A DNA stretch of 60,388 nt, from the NCBI GenBank assembly GCA_947630375.1, contig CANRHH010000013.1:1-60388 (forward strand), read 5' to 3'. The position numbers were made by a program, and so were the translations under genes. This document shows, one piece after another, positions 1 to 7,496 of the stretch. The DNA comes from an uncultured Oscillospiraceae bacterium (GTDB taxonomy: Bacteria; Bacillota; Clostridia; Oscillospirales; Oscillospiraceae). The notes under the pieces are model-generated. The model was not told the DNA's origin. It saw nothing but the letters and a program-made list of their open reading frames with translations, and ran no database searches. Numbering within the stretch: the stretch's first letter is position 1; each line of letters begins with the position of its first letter.

Positions 1-1
1 T

Positions 2-631
2 TTATTTGGTGCCGAAGATCCGGTCACCCGCGTCGCCCAGACCGGGGACGATGTAGCCGTGGTCGTTGAGATGATCGTCCAGCGCGGCCACATAGATGTC
101 CACATCCGGGTGATCCTGCTGCATCCGGGCCACGCCCTCCGGGGCGCCGATGATGCTCATAAGCTTGATGTGAGGCGCGCCGGTCTCCTTGATGAAGGTG
201 ATGGCGGCGGAGGCGGAACCGCCGGTGGCCAGCATCGGGTCCACCACGATCACGTCCCGCTCCTGGATATCGGGGGGCATTTTAAAGTAGTACTTCACCG
301 GCTCTAAGGTGACCGGATCCCGGAACAGGCCCACGTGGCCGATCTTGACATTGGGGATCAGGCTCATCATGCCGTCCACCATGCCCAGGCCCGCCCGCAG
401 AATGGGCACCACGGCCAGCTTCTTGCCCATGATCCGGCGGCATTTGGCCGTCGCCACAGGGGTCTCCACTTCCACCTCTTTCAGAGGCAGATCCCGGGTG
501 GCCTCGAAGCACATCAGCATGGCGATCTCGGAGATCAGCTCCCGGAACTCTTTCACGCTGGTGTTCTTGTCCCGCAGGATGGACAGCTTGTGCTGGATCA
601 GGGGATGGTCAAATACGTGTACATTGCTCAT
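2..631 (-). CDS. upp: uracil phosphoribosyltransferase
   Basis: Salvages uracil: uracil plus PRPP gives UMP and pyrophosphate in the cytosol. The 209-residue product has the usual family length. The PRPP loop [11 protein letters not shown] lies at about residues 130-140, and the C-terminal uracil-binding segment [12 protein letters not shown] at 193-204. The ATG is preceded by an AAGGAG site on the minus strand. It is the last gene of a minus-strand tsaE-tsaB-upp run, 22 bp after tsaB, so it is probably co-transcribed with them. The stop codon sits at the very edge of the window, so anything downstream is not visible. Confidence 0.97.
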   Translation of the reverse strand: MSNVHVFDHPLIQHKLSILRDKNTSVKEFRELISEIAMLMCFEATRDLPLKEVEVETPVATAKCRRIMGKKLAVVPILRAGLGMVDGMMSLIPNVKIGHVGLFRDPVTLEPVKYYFKMPPDIQERDVIVVDPMLATGGSASAAITFIKETGAPHIKLMSIIGAPEGVARMQQDHPDVDIYVAALDDHLNDHGYIVPGLGDAGDRIFGTK

Positions 632-653
632 GTTTTCGATCTCCTTCTATGTT

Positions 654-1364
654 TTAGATTTGATCTGCCTGCTTTTCACGCGCCAGGCGCTCCTGCCGCT
701 CCCGCTCTGCCTGGGACAGGCGCAGATACACGGGCAGAAGCTCCGCCGCGGTCTGGGGCGGCTTGTCCTGGGCGGCCATGGCCACGCCCCAGGCGCTCTG
801 CCACAGGAGGTTGTCCGGCGCCAGGCGGAAGGGGAGCCCCTCCCGCTCCAAAAACCGGGCCGCCAGCTCCGCCCCGTCTCCCACCAGGAAGGGGGGACGA
901 TTCTGTGCCCGCAGTTCCCACGCCAGCTCCTCTAAAGCCAGGGGCCGGTCCGGGCAGAGGCGGCAGGGCCGCCCGCCCCGGATCTCAAACAGGGCGGTGT
1001 AAACCTGGCCGCGCCGGGCGTCCATCACCGGGCAGACCAGCCCCCCGGCGGCCAGACCGTGCCAGGCCATGGCCTCCAGAGTGGACACGCCCACGCAGCC
1101 CTTACCGGAGGCCCAGGCCAGGCCCTTCACCGTGGAGACCCCGATGCGGATCCCCGTAAAGGAGCCGGGCCCCTGGGCCACGGCGAACAGGTCCACGTCG
1201 CCCAGGCGCAGCTCCGCGTTTTTCAGCATATCCTCCGCCATGGGCAAAAGGGTCCGGCTGTGGGTCAGGCCGCTGCACTGGCCCGCCTGGGCCAGCAGCC
1301 GCCCGTCCCGCACCAGGGCTGCCGAGGCCGCCTTGGCCGAAGATTCCAGAGCCAGTATCAGCAT
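654..1364 (-). CDS. tsaB: tRNA threonylcarbamoyladenosine biosynthesis protein TsaB
   Basis: A partner of TsaD and TsaE in making t6A37 on ANN-decoding tRNAs. The 236-residue protein has the ASKHA-type N-terminus (MLILALESSA) and the conserved GPGSFTGIRIG segment at residues 65-75, both diagnostic of TsaB. Its start overlaps the 3' end of tsaE by 7 bp, which indicates translational coupling. The C-terminus is charged and helical (RLSQAERERQERLAREKQ), a common variable tail. TsaD is not in the window. Assignment is firm from motif and from adjacency to tsaE. Confidence 0.95.
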   Translation of the reverse strand: MLILALESSAKAASAALVRDGRLLAQAGQCSGLTHSRTLLPMAEDMLKNAELRLGDVDLFAVAQGPGSFTGIRIGVSTVKGLAWASGKGCVGVSTLEAMAWHGLAAGGLVCPVMDARRGQVYTALFEIRGGRPCRLCPDRPLALEELAWELRAQNRPPFLVGDGAELAARFLEREGLPFRLAPDNLLWQSAWGVAMAAQDKPPQTAAELLPVYLRLSQAERERQERLAREKQADQI

Positions 1365-1783
1365 AAGGCCGCCCCCTCTACGGTGATCTCCCGCTCACAC
1401 GCTCCCAGCCGCCGGATGGAGACCGTGATCTCCTCGCCGGTGAAGGCCTCCCGCACGTTCTCGCTCCACTCCACCGCGCAGACAGCGCCCCGGCTGAGAT
1501 AGTCCTCCCAGCCGATGTCAAACAGCTCCTCCGCGCTGCCCAGACGGTACATGTCGAAATGGATCAGCTCCCGCCGGCCCAGATACTCGTTGACGATGGT
1601 GAAGGTGGGGCTGGAGACCCGGCAGCTGAGCCCCAGACCCCGGGCCATTCCCCGGACAAAGGCGGTTTTCCCGGCGCCCAGATCCCCGTACAGGGCCACC
1701 ACGGCCCCGTCCGGCAGACCCTGGGCCAGCCGGCGGCCCAGCTCCTCGGTCTCCTGTTCGCTTTTGGAGAGATAGACGGACAT
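1358..1783 (-). CDS. tsaE: tRNA threonylcarbamoyladenosine biosynthesis ATPase TsaE
   Basis: A P-loop ATPase that works with TsaB and TsaD in t6A synthesis. The 141-residue product has Walker A GDLGAGKT at residues 33-40 and the family motif HFDMYRL at about 75-81. A longer in-frame opening exists upstream, but I place the start at the ATG at 1781-1783. It has a GGAG site 9 bases upstream, and the residues before it are Cys-rich and unlike the family. A minus-strand promoter lies at 1858-1887. It is the first gene of the tsaE-tsaB-upp run. Confidence 0.95.
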   Translation of the reverse strand: MSVYLSKSEQETEELGRRLAQGLPDGAVVALYGDLGAGKTAFVRGMARGLGLSCRVSSPTFTIVNEYLGRRELIHFDMYRLGSAEELFDIGWEDYLSRGAVCAVEWSENVREAFTGEEITVSIRRLGACEREITVEGAALC

Positions 1784-1857
1784 GTTTTGCACTCCATGGC
1801 TGCGTTGCCGCCCGGAACAAGGCTCCGTCCCCGGACAGCAAAATTTACACTTTCGCA

Positions 1858-1887
1858 ATTATAACACCAAACTGTCCGTTGCGTAAA
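1858..1887 (-). promoter_or_regulatory. predicted sigma-A promoter for tsaE operon
   Basis: On the minus strand the -35-like hexamer TTTACG (1882-1887) is followed by an 18-bp spacer and a perfect -10 TATAAT (1858-1863), about 75 bp upstream of the tsaE start. It is back to back with the promoter of the SEDS gene. Confidence 0.6.
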
Positions 1888-1907
1888 GAGCAAACTTGTG
1901 ATAAAAT
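1879..1907 (+). promoter_or_regulatory. predicted sigma-A promoter for SEDS gene
   Basis: TTGCGT (1879-1884), a 17-bp spacer and TAAAAT (1902-1907) precede the SEDS gene by about 58 bp. The -35 overlaps the -35 region of the tsaE promoter on the other strand. Confidence 0.55.
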
Positions 1908-1921
1908 AAAAAAACCGAAAA

Positions 1922-1943
1922 CGCGTCCTTTTTGACGGACGCG
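1922..1943 (-). terminator. hairpin with minus-strand U-rich tail
   Basis: CGCGTCC (1922-1928) pairs with GGACGCG (1937-1943) across an 8-base loop. Read on the minus strand the stem is followed by T-rich sequence (1905-1921), like an intrinsic terminator facing away from the SEDS gene. On the plus strand it lies in the SEDS leader without a U tail. Confidence 0.4.
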
Positions 1944-1964
1944 CACGTTTGCGGAGAAAGGGCG

Positions 1965-3128
1965 GTGCGGATCATCAAAAAGATTTTGCCCTATGTAAAG
2001 ATGTTTTTAAAACGGGCGGACATGTTCCTGTTTGTCATGTGTCTGATCTGTTCTCTGTACGGCCTGGCCATGGTGCACCAGACCCTGCCGGATATGTACG
2101 CCGCCCACTGGGTCCAGAGCACCCCTACCCGGATGATGATGGTGCAGGTGTTCTCCATGCTGCTGGGGATCGCGGCCTTCGTGCTGCTCACGGTGATCGA
2201 CGCGGACCTGCTGGCGAACCAGTGGAAGCTGCTGTGCGCGCTGAACCTGGCCCTGTTGGTGGTGCTGTACATCTTCGGCCAGGACGACGGCACCGGCAAC
2301 AAGAGCTGGATCCGTTTCGCCGGCATCGGCATCCAGCCCTCGGAGGTCATCAAGGTCATCTATATCATCGTGGCGGCCAAGCAGATGGCCTATCTGAAGG
2401 AATATAAGGATATCAACAGCTTCCTGTCCGTGGCCCAGATGGCCGCCCACGCGGTGATCGTGTTCGGCGCCATCGTGGTGGTCTCGGCGGACCTGGGCAG
2501 CGCGGCCATCATCCTGGGCATTTTAGTGGTGATGCTCTTTGCCCTGGGGCTGAAGCTGTACTGGTTCGCGGCCGGGGGCGCGGCGGTGGCCGCCATGATC
2601 CCGCTGCTGTGGACCTATTTCCTCAAGGATTACCAGAAGCAGCGGCTGATTGCCCCCTACGCGCCGGACGTGGTGGACCCCAGCGGGGACGGGATCACCT
2701 GGCAGACCAAGCAGAGCATGAAGACCCTGGCCTCCGGCCGCCTCACCGGCGTGGACGCGGATTACACGGTCACCACCTTCACCGGCAAGCACACGGACTT
2801 TATCTTTTCTTCTACCGGGGAGATCCTGGGGATGGTGGGCTGCATCGCCATTATGATCCTGCTGACCATCGTCATCGTCCACTGTGTCCGGGTGGGGCTC
2901 CACGCGGGCCGGACCTTCGATATGCTGCTGTGCATCGGCGTGGCTGCCTCCATGGCCTGCCAGACCTTCATCAACATCGGCATGTGCATCGGCATCACCC
3001 CGGTCATCGGCATCACGCTCCCCTTCTTCAGCTACGGGGGCTCCTCGATGATGACCACCTTTGCCGCCATGGGGCTGGTCTCCGGCGTCAAATATAAACC
3101 GAAACCTCAGCTCTTCTCGATGTTTTAG
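1965..3128 (+). CDS. FtsW/RodA/SpoVE (SEDS) family glycosyltransferase
   Basis: A polytopic SEDS protein that polymerises lipid II glycan strands together with a class B penicillin-binding protein. Family signatures are present: NKSWIRFAGIGIQPSEVIK in the first half, the HTDFIFS region, and the C-terminal ITPVIGITLPFFSYGGSS followed by the last membrane helix. I place the start at GTG 1965, behind GGAGAAAGG. An upstream TTG at 1932 has no ribosome site and lies in the leader hairpin. That gives 387 residues, normal for RodA. RodA is favoured over FtsW because mreC, mreD and a PBP2 lie 8-11 kb away, but FtsW or SpoVE cannot be excluded by eye. Confidence 0.9.
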   Translation: MRIIKKILPYVKMFLKRADMFLFVMCLICSLYGLAMVHQTLPDMYAAHWVQSTPTRMMMVQVFSMLLGIAAFVLLTVIDADLLANQWKLLCALNLALLVVLYIFGQDDGTGNKSWIRFAGIGIQPSEVIKVIYIIVAAKQMAYLKEYKDINSFLSVAQMAAHAVIVFGAIVVVSADLGSAAIILGILVVMLFALGLKLYWFAAGGAAVAAMIPLLWTYFLKDYQKQRLIAPYAPDVVDPSGDGITWQTKQSMKTLASGRLTGVDADYTVTTFTGKHTDFIFSSTGEILGMVGCIAIMILLTIVIVHCVRVGLHAGRTFDMLLCIGVAASMACQTFINIGMCIGITPVIGITLPFFSYGGSSMMTTFAAMGLVSGVKYKPKPQLFSMF

Positions 3129-3568
3129 CATGTCGACTTTGTCGACACGCTTTAAATGTGACCCGCTATCTCCGGCCTAAGAGCCGCCCTTCGGGCGGTT
3201 GGCCTTCGAAATGCGCCTGCGGGCGCTACGCTGGGCTCACATTTGATATGCGCGCTTATCGCACGGGACTCTGCCCCGTTTGGTCGGCGCGGCGTCAGAA
3301 CAAGGCAACCAAGCCATTTTGCCGCGCAAGCACGGCAAAATCGGCGGGCAGCCTTGTTCTTCCTTCCCAAAACCAAAGCATATGCTTTGGTTTTGGGAGG
3401 AGGCAGAGTGGAGCAAATGAGCTTTCCCGTTTACGGGGAAGCGAATGCGAGGAACTTCTGCCGACGACATGCGGCTCAGAGTGTTTTTGAGGCGGCAAAG
3501 CTGCCTCAAAAACGATTGAATCCTTTCTTCGCCGCTCTGCGGCGAAGGCGAAAAACGACTTACAGTCA
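3129..3568. other. gene-free hairpin-rich intergenic block
   Basis: I see no credible gene here; the six-frame openings are short, low in conserved sequence and overlap inverted repeats. There are consecutive perfect hairpins. TGTCGAC/GTCGACA at 3131-3147 lies just after the SEDS stop and may terminate it. A two-tier structure has an outer 9-bp stem (3298-3306 with 3351-3359) and an inner 9-bp stem (3316-3324 with 3333-3341). A 34-bp perfect palindrome spans 3365-3398. A 10-bp stem spans 3484-3512, extended by inner pairs to an AAA loop. A 9-bp stem with a 3-base loop spans 3527-3547. One segment (3410-3447) recurs at 43516-43553. Confidence 0.75.
3410..3447 (+). repeat. 38-bp structured repeat, copy A
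   Basis: Shares 33 of 38 positions with 43516-43553. The centre folds as TTTCCCG, loop TTTA, CGGGGAA (3423-3440). Four of the five differences from copy B fall in the stem and form two compensated base pairs. It starts 11 bp after the 34-bp palindrome; copy B also starts shortly after a strong hairpin. Confidence 0.7.
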
Positions 3569-3602
3569 AAAAGAACTCCCGCCACAAGGCGGGAGTTCTT
3601 TT
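3569..3602. terminator. bidirectional intrinsic terminator
   Basis: A 15-bp perfect stem (3569-3583 with 3588-3602), loop ACAA, with A and T runs on both flanks. It separates the convergent SEDS gene region and the zinc-ribbon gene, whose stop codon lies at its edge. Confidence 0.9.
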
Positions 3603-3825
3603 ACTCTCCGGGGTGAGGGCTGATGACCTTTCCGATGTTCCAGAGCCGGGCCGCCTGGGCGGCCATCTCAGAGCGCTCTTCCGGGCTGTGGTAGGCAAAT
3701 TCCGCCGTCTGGCTGCCGCATTCCAGGCACTGGATATACAGGCACCAGCCGCCCTCCTCCTCAAAGCAGCCGGTACCGCCGCAATAGGGGCAGTCCTGCA
3801 GGGCAATATTGAATAAAGAATCCAT
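3601..3825 (-). CDS. small Lar-like zinc-ribbon protein
   Basis: A 74-residue protein with two CxxC knuckles, C12-P-Y-C15 and C33-L-E-C36, followed by an acidic segment and AARLWNIGK near the end. This layout matches Lar-type restriction-alleviation-like zinc-ribbon proteins (cysteine knuckles, then an aromatic W-N motif). Family membership is by pattern only and says little about function. I choose the ATG at 3823-3825, which has AGGAGG six bases upstream; the preceding ATG touches the ribosome site. It is the last gene of a minus-strand run, 44 bp after the O-antigen-ligase-like gene, and ends inside a bidirectional terminator. Confidence 0.7.
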   Translation of the reverse strand: MDSLFNIALQDCPYCGGTGCFEEEGGWCLYIQCLECGSQTAEFAYHSPEERSEMAAQAARLWNIGKVISPHPGE

Positions 3826-3869
3826 ATGCATCCTCCTGACACGGTTATGATACCCGCCGCGTGAAGCGG

Positions 3870-5321
3870 TCATTCCGATTTTCTTCCCCAGCGGAAGAGA
3901 CGGCCCGACGGCGGACAGAGCTCATAGGCGTAGGCCAGGAGAATCCCGGCCGTGAGATAGAAATACAGGGAGGTGAACTCCGCGTTAAAGAAGATCTGGG
4001 CCTCCAGCATGCTATAGGATACGATGCCCGCCAGCGGGCCGGTCAGGCTCTTGACCGCCGGGCTGACCCGGGGATCCTCCGAGAAAAAGAGTCGGATCAT
4101 GTGAAAGGCCAGCAGCCCGGTGAACAGCAGCACGATGGCCAGGCCGGGCAGGCCGGTGAGCACCATGGCCTCTAAGAAAGAGTTGTGCATGGTGGGGTAG
4201 CTTCTCGGTTTCAGCAGTTCGTTTGAGACGGACATGACGTCCGCCGCCGGGCAGCCCTTGAGCAGGCGCTCCGGCTCCGCCAGCACCGTGAGAAACGCGG
4301 TCTTGAAAATAGAGAGCCGGCCGGACATGTTGATGTTGACAGCCCGGGTGTCATCAAAATAGACCGAGGCGTCCACGGAAGGGGAGGGTTCTGCCTGCTC
4401 CTCCGGGGAGGTGGAGGCGGAGGGCGGGGACCAGGTCTCCTGCTCCTGGACGGTCAGCGCCCAGGAGGAGATCCTGCCCATGACCCCCGTGATGAAGGAA
4501 AAACTCATATAGACCGCCGCCAGGACCAGCGCGGCAGTCAAAACGGCGGCGGCTACCTTTTTCCAGACCTTCCGGAACCGGAGCCAGCGGAGCAGCTCCA
4601 TCGCCGCTAAGATCCCCACGCATCCGGAGAAGGCGGCCATGGTGTTGCGGCTGTAGGTCAGGGCCAGGCCCACGTAGCAGAGAAACCCACCCAGCGCGAT
4701 GGGGATCCGCCAGAGCTTTCGCTTGCAGCTGTAAAACAGGAAGGGCGTGGGGGCAAAGCCGATGAAGAACCACATGCCAGAGGTGTTCGGATTCAGATCA
4801 AACAGATTGAGTCGGGTAAAACCGTACCCTGTGAAGGAACACAGGACCGCCTCGGTGATGGGGTTGATAAGACGCACGTGGTAGATCGCGGTATAAATGC
4901 TGATAAGCGCCACAACGGAAAAATACAGCGTCAGTAGGGCCCCGAACAGCTTCATAAACCGGATACGGCCCTGGCCGCTGAGAAGAAAGCCCACCAGCGC
5001 GAAGGAAAAGTACAGGGTGAAGTTGACGATGCCGTTGAAATCGTCAAACAGGGCCTGGCCGCCGTTGAGAGCCCGGGAGAGGATATACCAGAGCCAGAAC
5101 GCGACCAGAAGCCGCAGCTCCACCACATCTTTGGAGCGGCGAAAATACAGGGCGAAACCGGCTAAAACCGGCACGGCCGCCACATAATAGGTCTCCCACA
5201 CCTGGTTCCACAGGTAAATGTTGATGGGCCACGCCATCAGGAAGAAATAGAGCAGGAATACGCAGACGATATGCACCTTCGCCCAGTTTCGCTCCTGGGG
5301 ATGAATGAGTGTTTCAGACAT
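3870..5321 (-). CDS. O-antigen ligase/polymerase-like membrane protein (Wzy/WaaL type)
   Basis: A polytopic membrane protein of 483 residues with about ten or more hydrophobic helices. It has one large extracytoplasmic loop at about residues 290-380, rich in S, P and E. The ALTYSRNT helix start and the HNSFLEAMVLTGLPG segment after the loop are typical of the Wzy_C/O-antigen ligase superfamily, which joins or polymerises undecaprenyl-linked glycans outside the membrane. The start is the ATG at 5319-5321 behind AAGGAG; upstream in-frame residues are not family-like. It lies 62 bp after the E2-like gene. No glycosyltransferases are nearby, so the glycan substrate is unknown. Confidence 0.7.
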   Translation of the reverse strand: MSETLIHPQERNWAKVHIVCVFLLYFFLMAWPINIYLWNQVWETYYVAAVPVLAGFALYFRRSKDVVELRLLVAFWLWYILSRALNGGQALFDDFNGIVNFTLYFSFALVGFLLSGQGRIRFMKLFGALLTLYFSVVALISIYTAIYHVRLINPITEAVLCSFTGYGFTRLNLFDLNPNTSGMWFFIGFAPTPFLFYSCKRKLWRIPIALGGFLCYVGLALTYSRNTMAAFSGCVGILAAMELLRWLRFRKVWKKVAAAVLTAALVLAAVYMSFSFITGVMGRISSWALTVQEQETWSPPSASTSPEEQAEPSPSVDASVYFDDTRAVNINMSGRLSIFKTAFLTVLAEPERLLKGCPAADVMSVSNELLKPRSYPTMHNSFLEAMVLTGLPGLAIVLLFTGLLAFHMIRLFFSEDPRVSPAVKSLTGPLAGIVSYSMLEAQIFFNAEFTSLYFYLTAGILLAYAYELCPPSGRLFRWGRKSE

Positions 5322-5383
5322 ATAAAACTCCTTACAGGTGAAAGTTCCGGGGAGGTACAGGGAAGCGCCGTGCAAATTCTTTA

Positions 5384-6262
5384 TCAGAAGATATCCTCCA
5401 CTACCTTGGAGGGCGGGGCTTCCAGGATCTCCGGGTGCTGGAACATGTAGCGGTAGGCCTGGAGGAACTGGGCATAATAGTGCCCGTCCACCGTGCGCTC
5501 GTCCATGGTCATTTTGCAGTCGATATACTTCCGGTCCTCTACCTGGCCCCGGCGGTTGATCTCATAGGCGTGATACTTGGAGCCGAAGGCGATGAATACG
5601 GGGAGGGTGCCGAAGTTATAGATATGGTGATACACGGGCCCGATGCGCAGAGAGCCCAGGTCGGTGATGATCAGGGAGCCGTGGAAGGGGCTGGCGTCCA
5701 GCAGGGACATGGGGATCCAGCCGAAATAGTCCATCACCCGCAGCACCGCCAGGGCAAAGCGGAGCAGGAACCGGGGGAGCCGGCACAGGATCTCCGCCAC
5801 GTCCTCGGTGTTGTTGCTGCCGTCGTCGGCCTTGATCTCATCGATCTTATCATTCATCTTCCGGTACACATCGAAAATCGTGTCCGTCGGCTCAAATTTG
5901 ACCTTGATGGTGGTCTCCGAAGCCCCTACGGTCAGGGCGCGCTTCACCGTCATCACCACTTCGATCCCGTGCCGGGCGAAGATCCGCCGGCCCACCACAA
6001 AGCGGTTGATCCCCGGCAGCATGGACACGCCCCGGATATAGGCGGCGATCAGGAAATGCAGGATGCCGATGCCCTTGTAGCCCTCTACCCGGAGCCGGCG
6101 CAGCTCCCGGTCCAGCACGGAGACCTCAAAGCGCTCCTCGTACTGGTTGCTGGCGTCGTTGCGGGTGGGCATGATGTATGGGATAAATTTGTTGAAAGCG
6201 GGCAAAGAACGGATCAGGCGGCCTTCGGCCCGGTCTCCGAAGCGGCGTTTGTAATCATTCAT
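5384..6262 (-). CDS. 2-oxoacid dehydrogenase E2/CAT-fold acyltransferase-like protein, catalytic His absent
   Basis: The 292 residues match the catalytic domain of E2 acyltransferases in the middle and C-terminal parts (PFHGSLIITDLGSLRIGPVYHH, then the segment before the DG motif). There is no lipoyl or E1/E3-binding domain. In active E2 and chloramphenicol acetyltransferases the motif is HRxxDG or HHxxxDG. Here it reads DERTVDG, so Glu replaces the catalytic His. Either the enzyme uses other chemistry or the fold serves binding. No E1 or E3 genes are nearby. It is first in a minus-strand operon with the O-antigen-ligase-like gene, with a TTGTAA-17-TATAAT promoter at 6314-6342. Confidence 0.7.
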   Translation of the reverse strand: MNDYKRRFGDRAEGRLIRSLPAFNKFIPYIMPTRNDASNQYEERFEVSVLDRELRRLRVEGYKGIGILHFLIAAYIRGVSMLPGINRFVVGRRIFARHGIEVVMTVKRALTVGASETTIKVKFEPTDTIFDVYRKMNDKIDEIKADDGSNNTEDVAEILCRLPRFLLRFALAVLRVMDYFGWIPMSLLDASPFHGSLIITDLGSLRIGPVYHHIYNFGTLPVFIAFGSKYHAYEINRRGQVEDRKYIDCKMTMDERTVDGHYYAQFLQAYRYMFQHPEILEAPPSKVVEDIF

Positions 6263-6313
6263 GGGAGGGCCCTCCTCTGCGGCCGGAATAGTTCCGGTTT
6301 TTTAAGTAAAGAC

Positions 6314-6342
6314 ATTATACCTGTTCTTTCCGCAGATTACAA
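6314..6342 (-). promoter_or_regulatory. predicted promoter for E2-like operon
   Basis: Minus strand: -35 TTGTAA (6337-6342), 17-bp spacer, -10 TATAAT (6314-6319), about 52 bp before the E2-like start. The leader contains a CCGGAA/TTCCGG hairpin near 6282-6296. Confidence 0.65.
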
Positions 6343-6479
6343 GGGAAAGATTCGCCGCCGCCTGAAAACAGACGCGATTTCGAAGCCGTTTTTCCCGGAA
6401 TTTTCCACTTTTCCGGCAAATTTTCTGCCTGAATGTTCCAGAGTGCCGGGCAATCTTCCCGGCGGAGGGATCCTGTGGG

Positions 6480-7478
6480 TCAAAGCCCCTTCTTCAGCAG
6501 GCGGATATCCCGGCCTACAAAGGGCAGATGGATAAACTCCCCGGCGATGCGGGAGCAGATCTGGGGCGTGTAGCGCTTGGCCAGCTCCCCGTCGCTCAGG
6601 TTGGTGCTGATAACGGTCCGACGGCCGTTGGACAGCCGGTCATTGAGCAGGGTATACAGGGCGCTGACGGACATGGGGGTGGTCATCTCCGTGCCCAGAT
6701 CGTCCAGGATCATCAGATCGCAGGACAGCATCCGCCGGACCCGGGCCGAGGCGGCCTCCGCCTCCTCTCCGTCCCGGGAGAACTTCTGCCGCTCAAAGGC
6801 GTCCAAGGCGGCGGAAGCGCTGTCATAGCAGACAGAACAGCCCTTGGCCGCTACCGCCCGGGCGATGCAGGCGGACAGATAGGTCTTGCCCAGGCCGGGG
6901 CCCCCTTGCAGCAGCAGGTTCGGCGCGCCCTGGGGAAAGTCCGCGGCGAATTTGCGGCAGCTGTCATAGACCATGCCCATGGTCTGCCGGGGGGAGAGGC
7001 CCAGCTGGGGGTCCGGCTGGTCGCTGTACAGGCTCAGGTCGAAGCGGTCAAAGCTCTCGTCCCCTCGCTGCATCAGCACCCCCAGCTCCTTCGTCAGCTC
7101 CTCGTTATAGAGCTTCTCCAGGCAGGCGCAGGGCGCGCCCCGGTATACGCCCGTGTCCCGGCATTTCGGGCAGGAGACGATCTCGTCCAGATAGTCCGCC
7201 GGCCAGCCGTTGGCCACCAGCAGCTCCGCCCGGCGGACCTGCAGATCCAGATTTTCCTCTTTCAGCGCCGCCAGCTGCCGCTCCAGGTCCGGTGCCTTGG
7301 ACACCGTCAGCCGCACCAGCCGGGCCATCTGGCCCCGCAGGGCGGCGTCAATTTGGCCGATCTCCGGCACCTTGCCGTAGACCTGCTCTATGCGCCGCTG
7401 CCACTGGGCCTGGTTGTCCGCCCGCCGCTGCTCCAGCCGGGCCCGGGCCCGGGCCAGCAGCTTTCCGTCATAGGCCAT
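6480..7478 (-). CDS. DnaC/DnaI-type replicative helicase loader (IstB-like AAA+ ATPase)
   Basis: An AAA+ ATPase that loads the replicative helicase. Its N-terminal 120 residues are coiled-coil-like and end in a putative zinc-binding group (C103-P-K-C106 and C117-A-C119), as in DnaI. The AAA+ core has Walker A GGPGLGKT at 192-199 and Walker B LMILDDLG at 255-262, with a C-terminal arginine-bearing segment (SRIAGEF). At 332 residues it is typical of Clostridia. It follows the DnaD-domain gene by 18 bp in the same direction, the usual primosome pairing. The alternative, a transposition helper (IstB), is unlikely because there is no transposase. Confidence 0.92.
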   Translation of the reverse strand: MAYDGKLLARARARLEQRRADNQAQWQRRIEQVYGKVPEIGQIDAALRGQMARLVRLTVSKAPDLERQLAALKEENLDLQVRRAELLVANGWPADYLDEIVSCPKCRDTGVYRGAPCACLEKLYNEELTKELGVLMQRGDESFDRFDLSLYSDQPDPQLGLSPRQTMGMVYDSCRKFAADFPQGAPNLLLQGGPGLGKTYLSACIARAVAAKGCSVCYDSASAALDAFERQKFSRDGEEAEAASARVRRMLSCDLMILDDLGTEMTTPMSVSALYTLLNDRLSNGRRTVISTNLSDGELAKRYTPQICSRIAGEFIHLPFVGRDIRLLKKGL

Positions 7479-7496
7479 GCTCTCTGCCGCCTTTCG

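Noticed and set aside
1932-1964. Upstream TTG start for the SEDS gene
   Set aside because: There is no ribosome site and the codons lie in the leader hairpin, whereas GTG 1965 has GGAGAAAGG at good spacing.
3158-3842. Overlapping open frames in the hairpin block on both strands
   Set aside because: They read through perfect palindromes (hence QNQSICFGFG-like strings on both strands), have no ribosome sites and no recognisable domain.
6480-7478. IstB transposition helper
   Set aside because: The AAA+ core is similar, but there is no transposase or inverted repeat, and the neighbour is a DnaD-domain gene, which identifies a replication loader.
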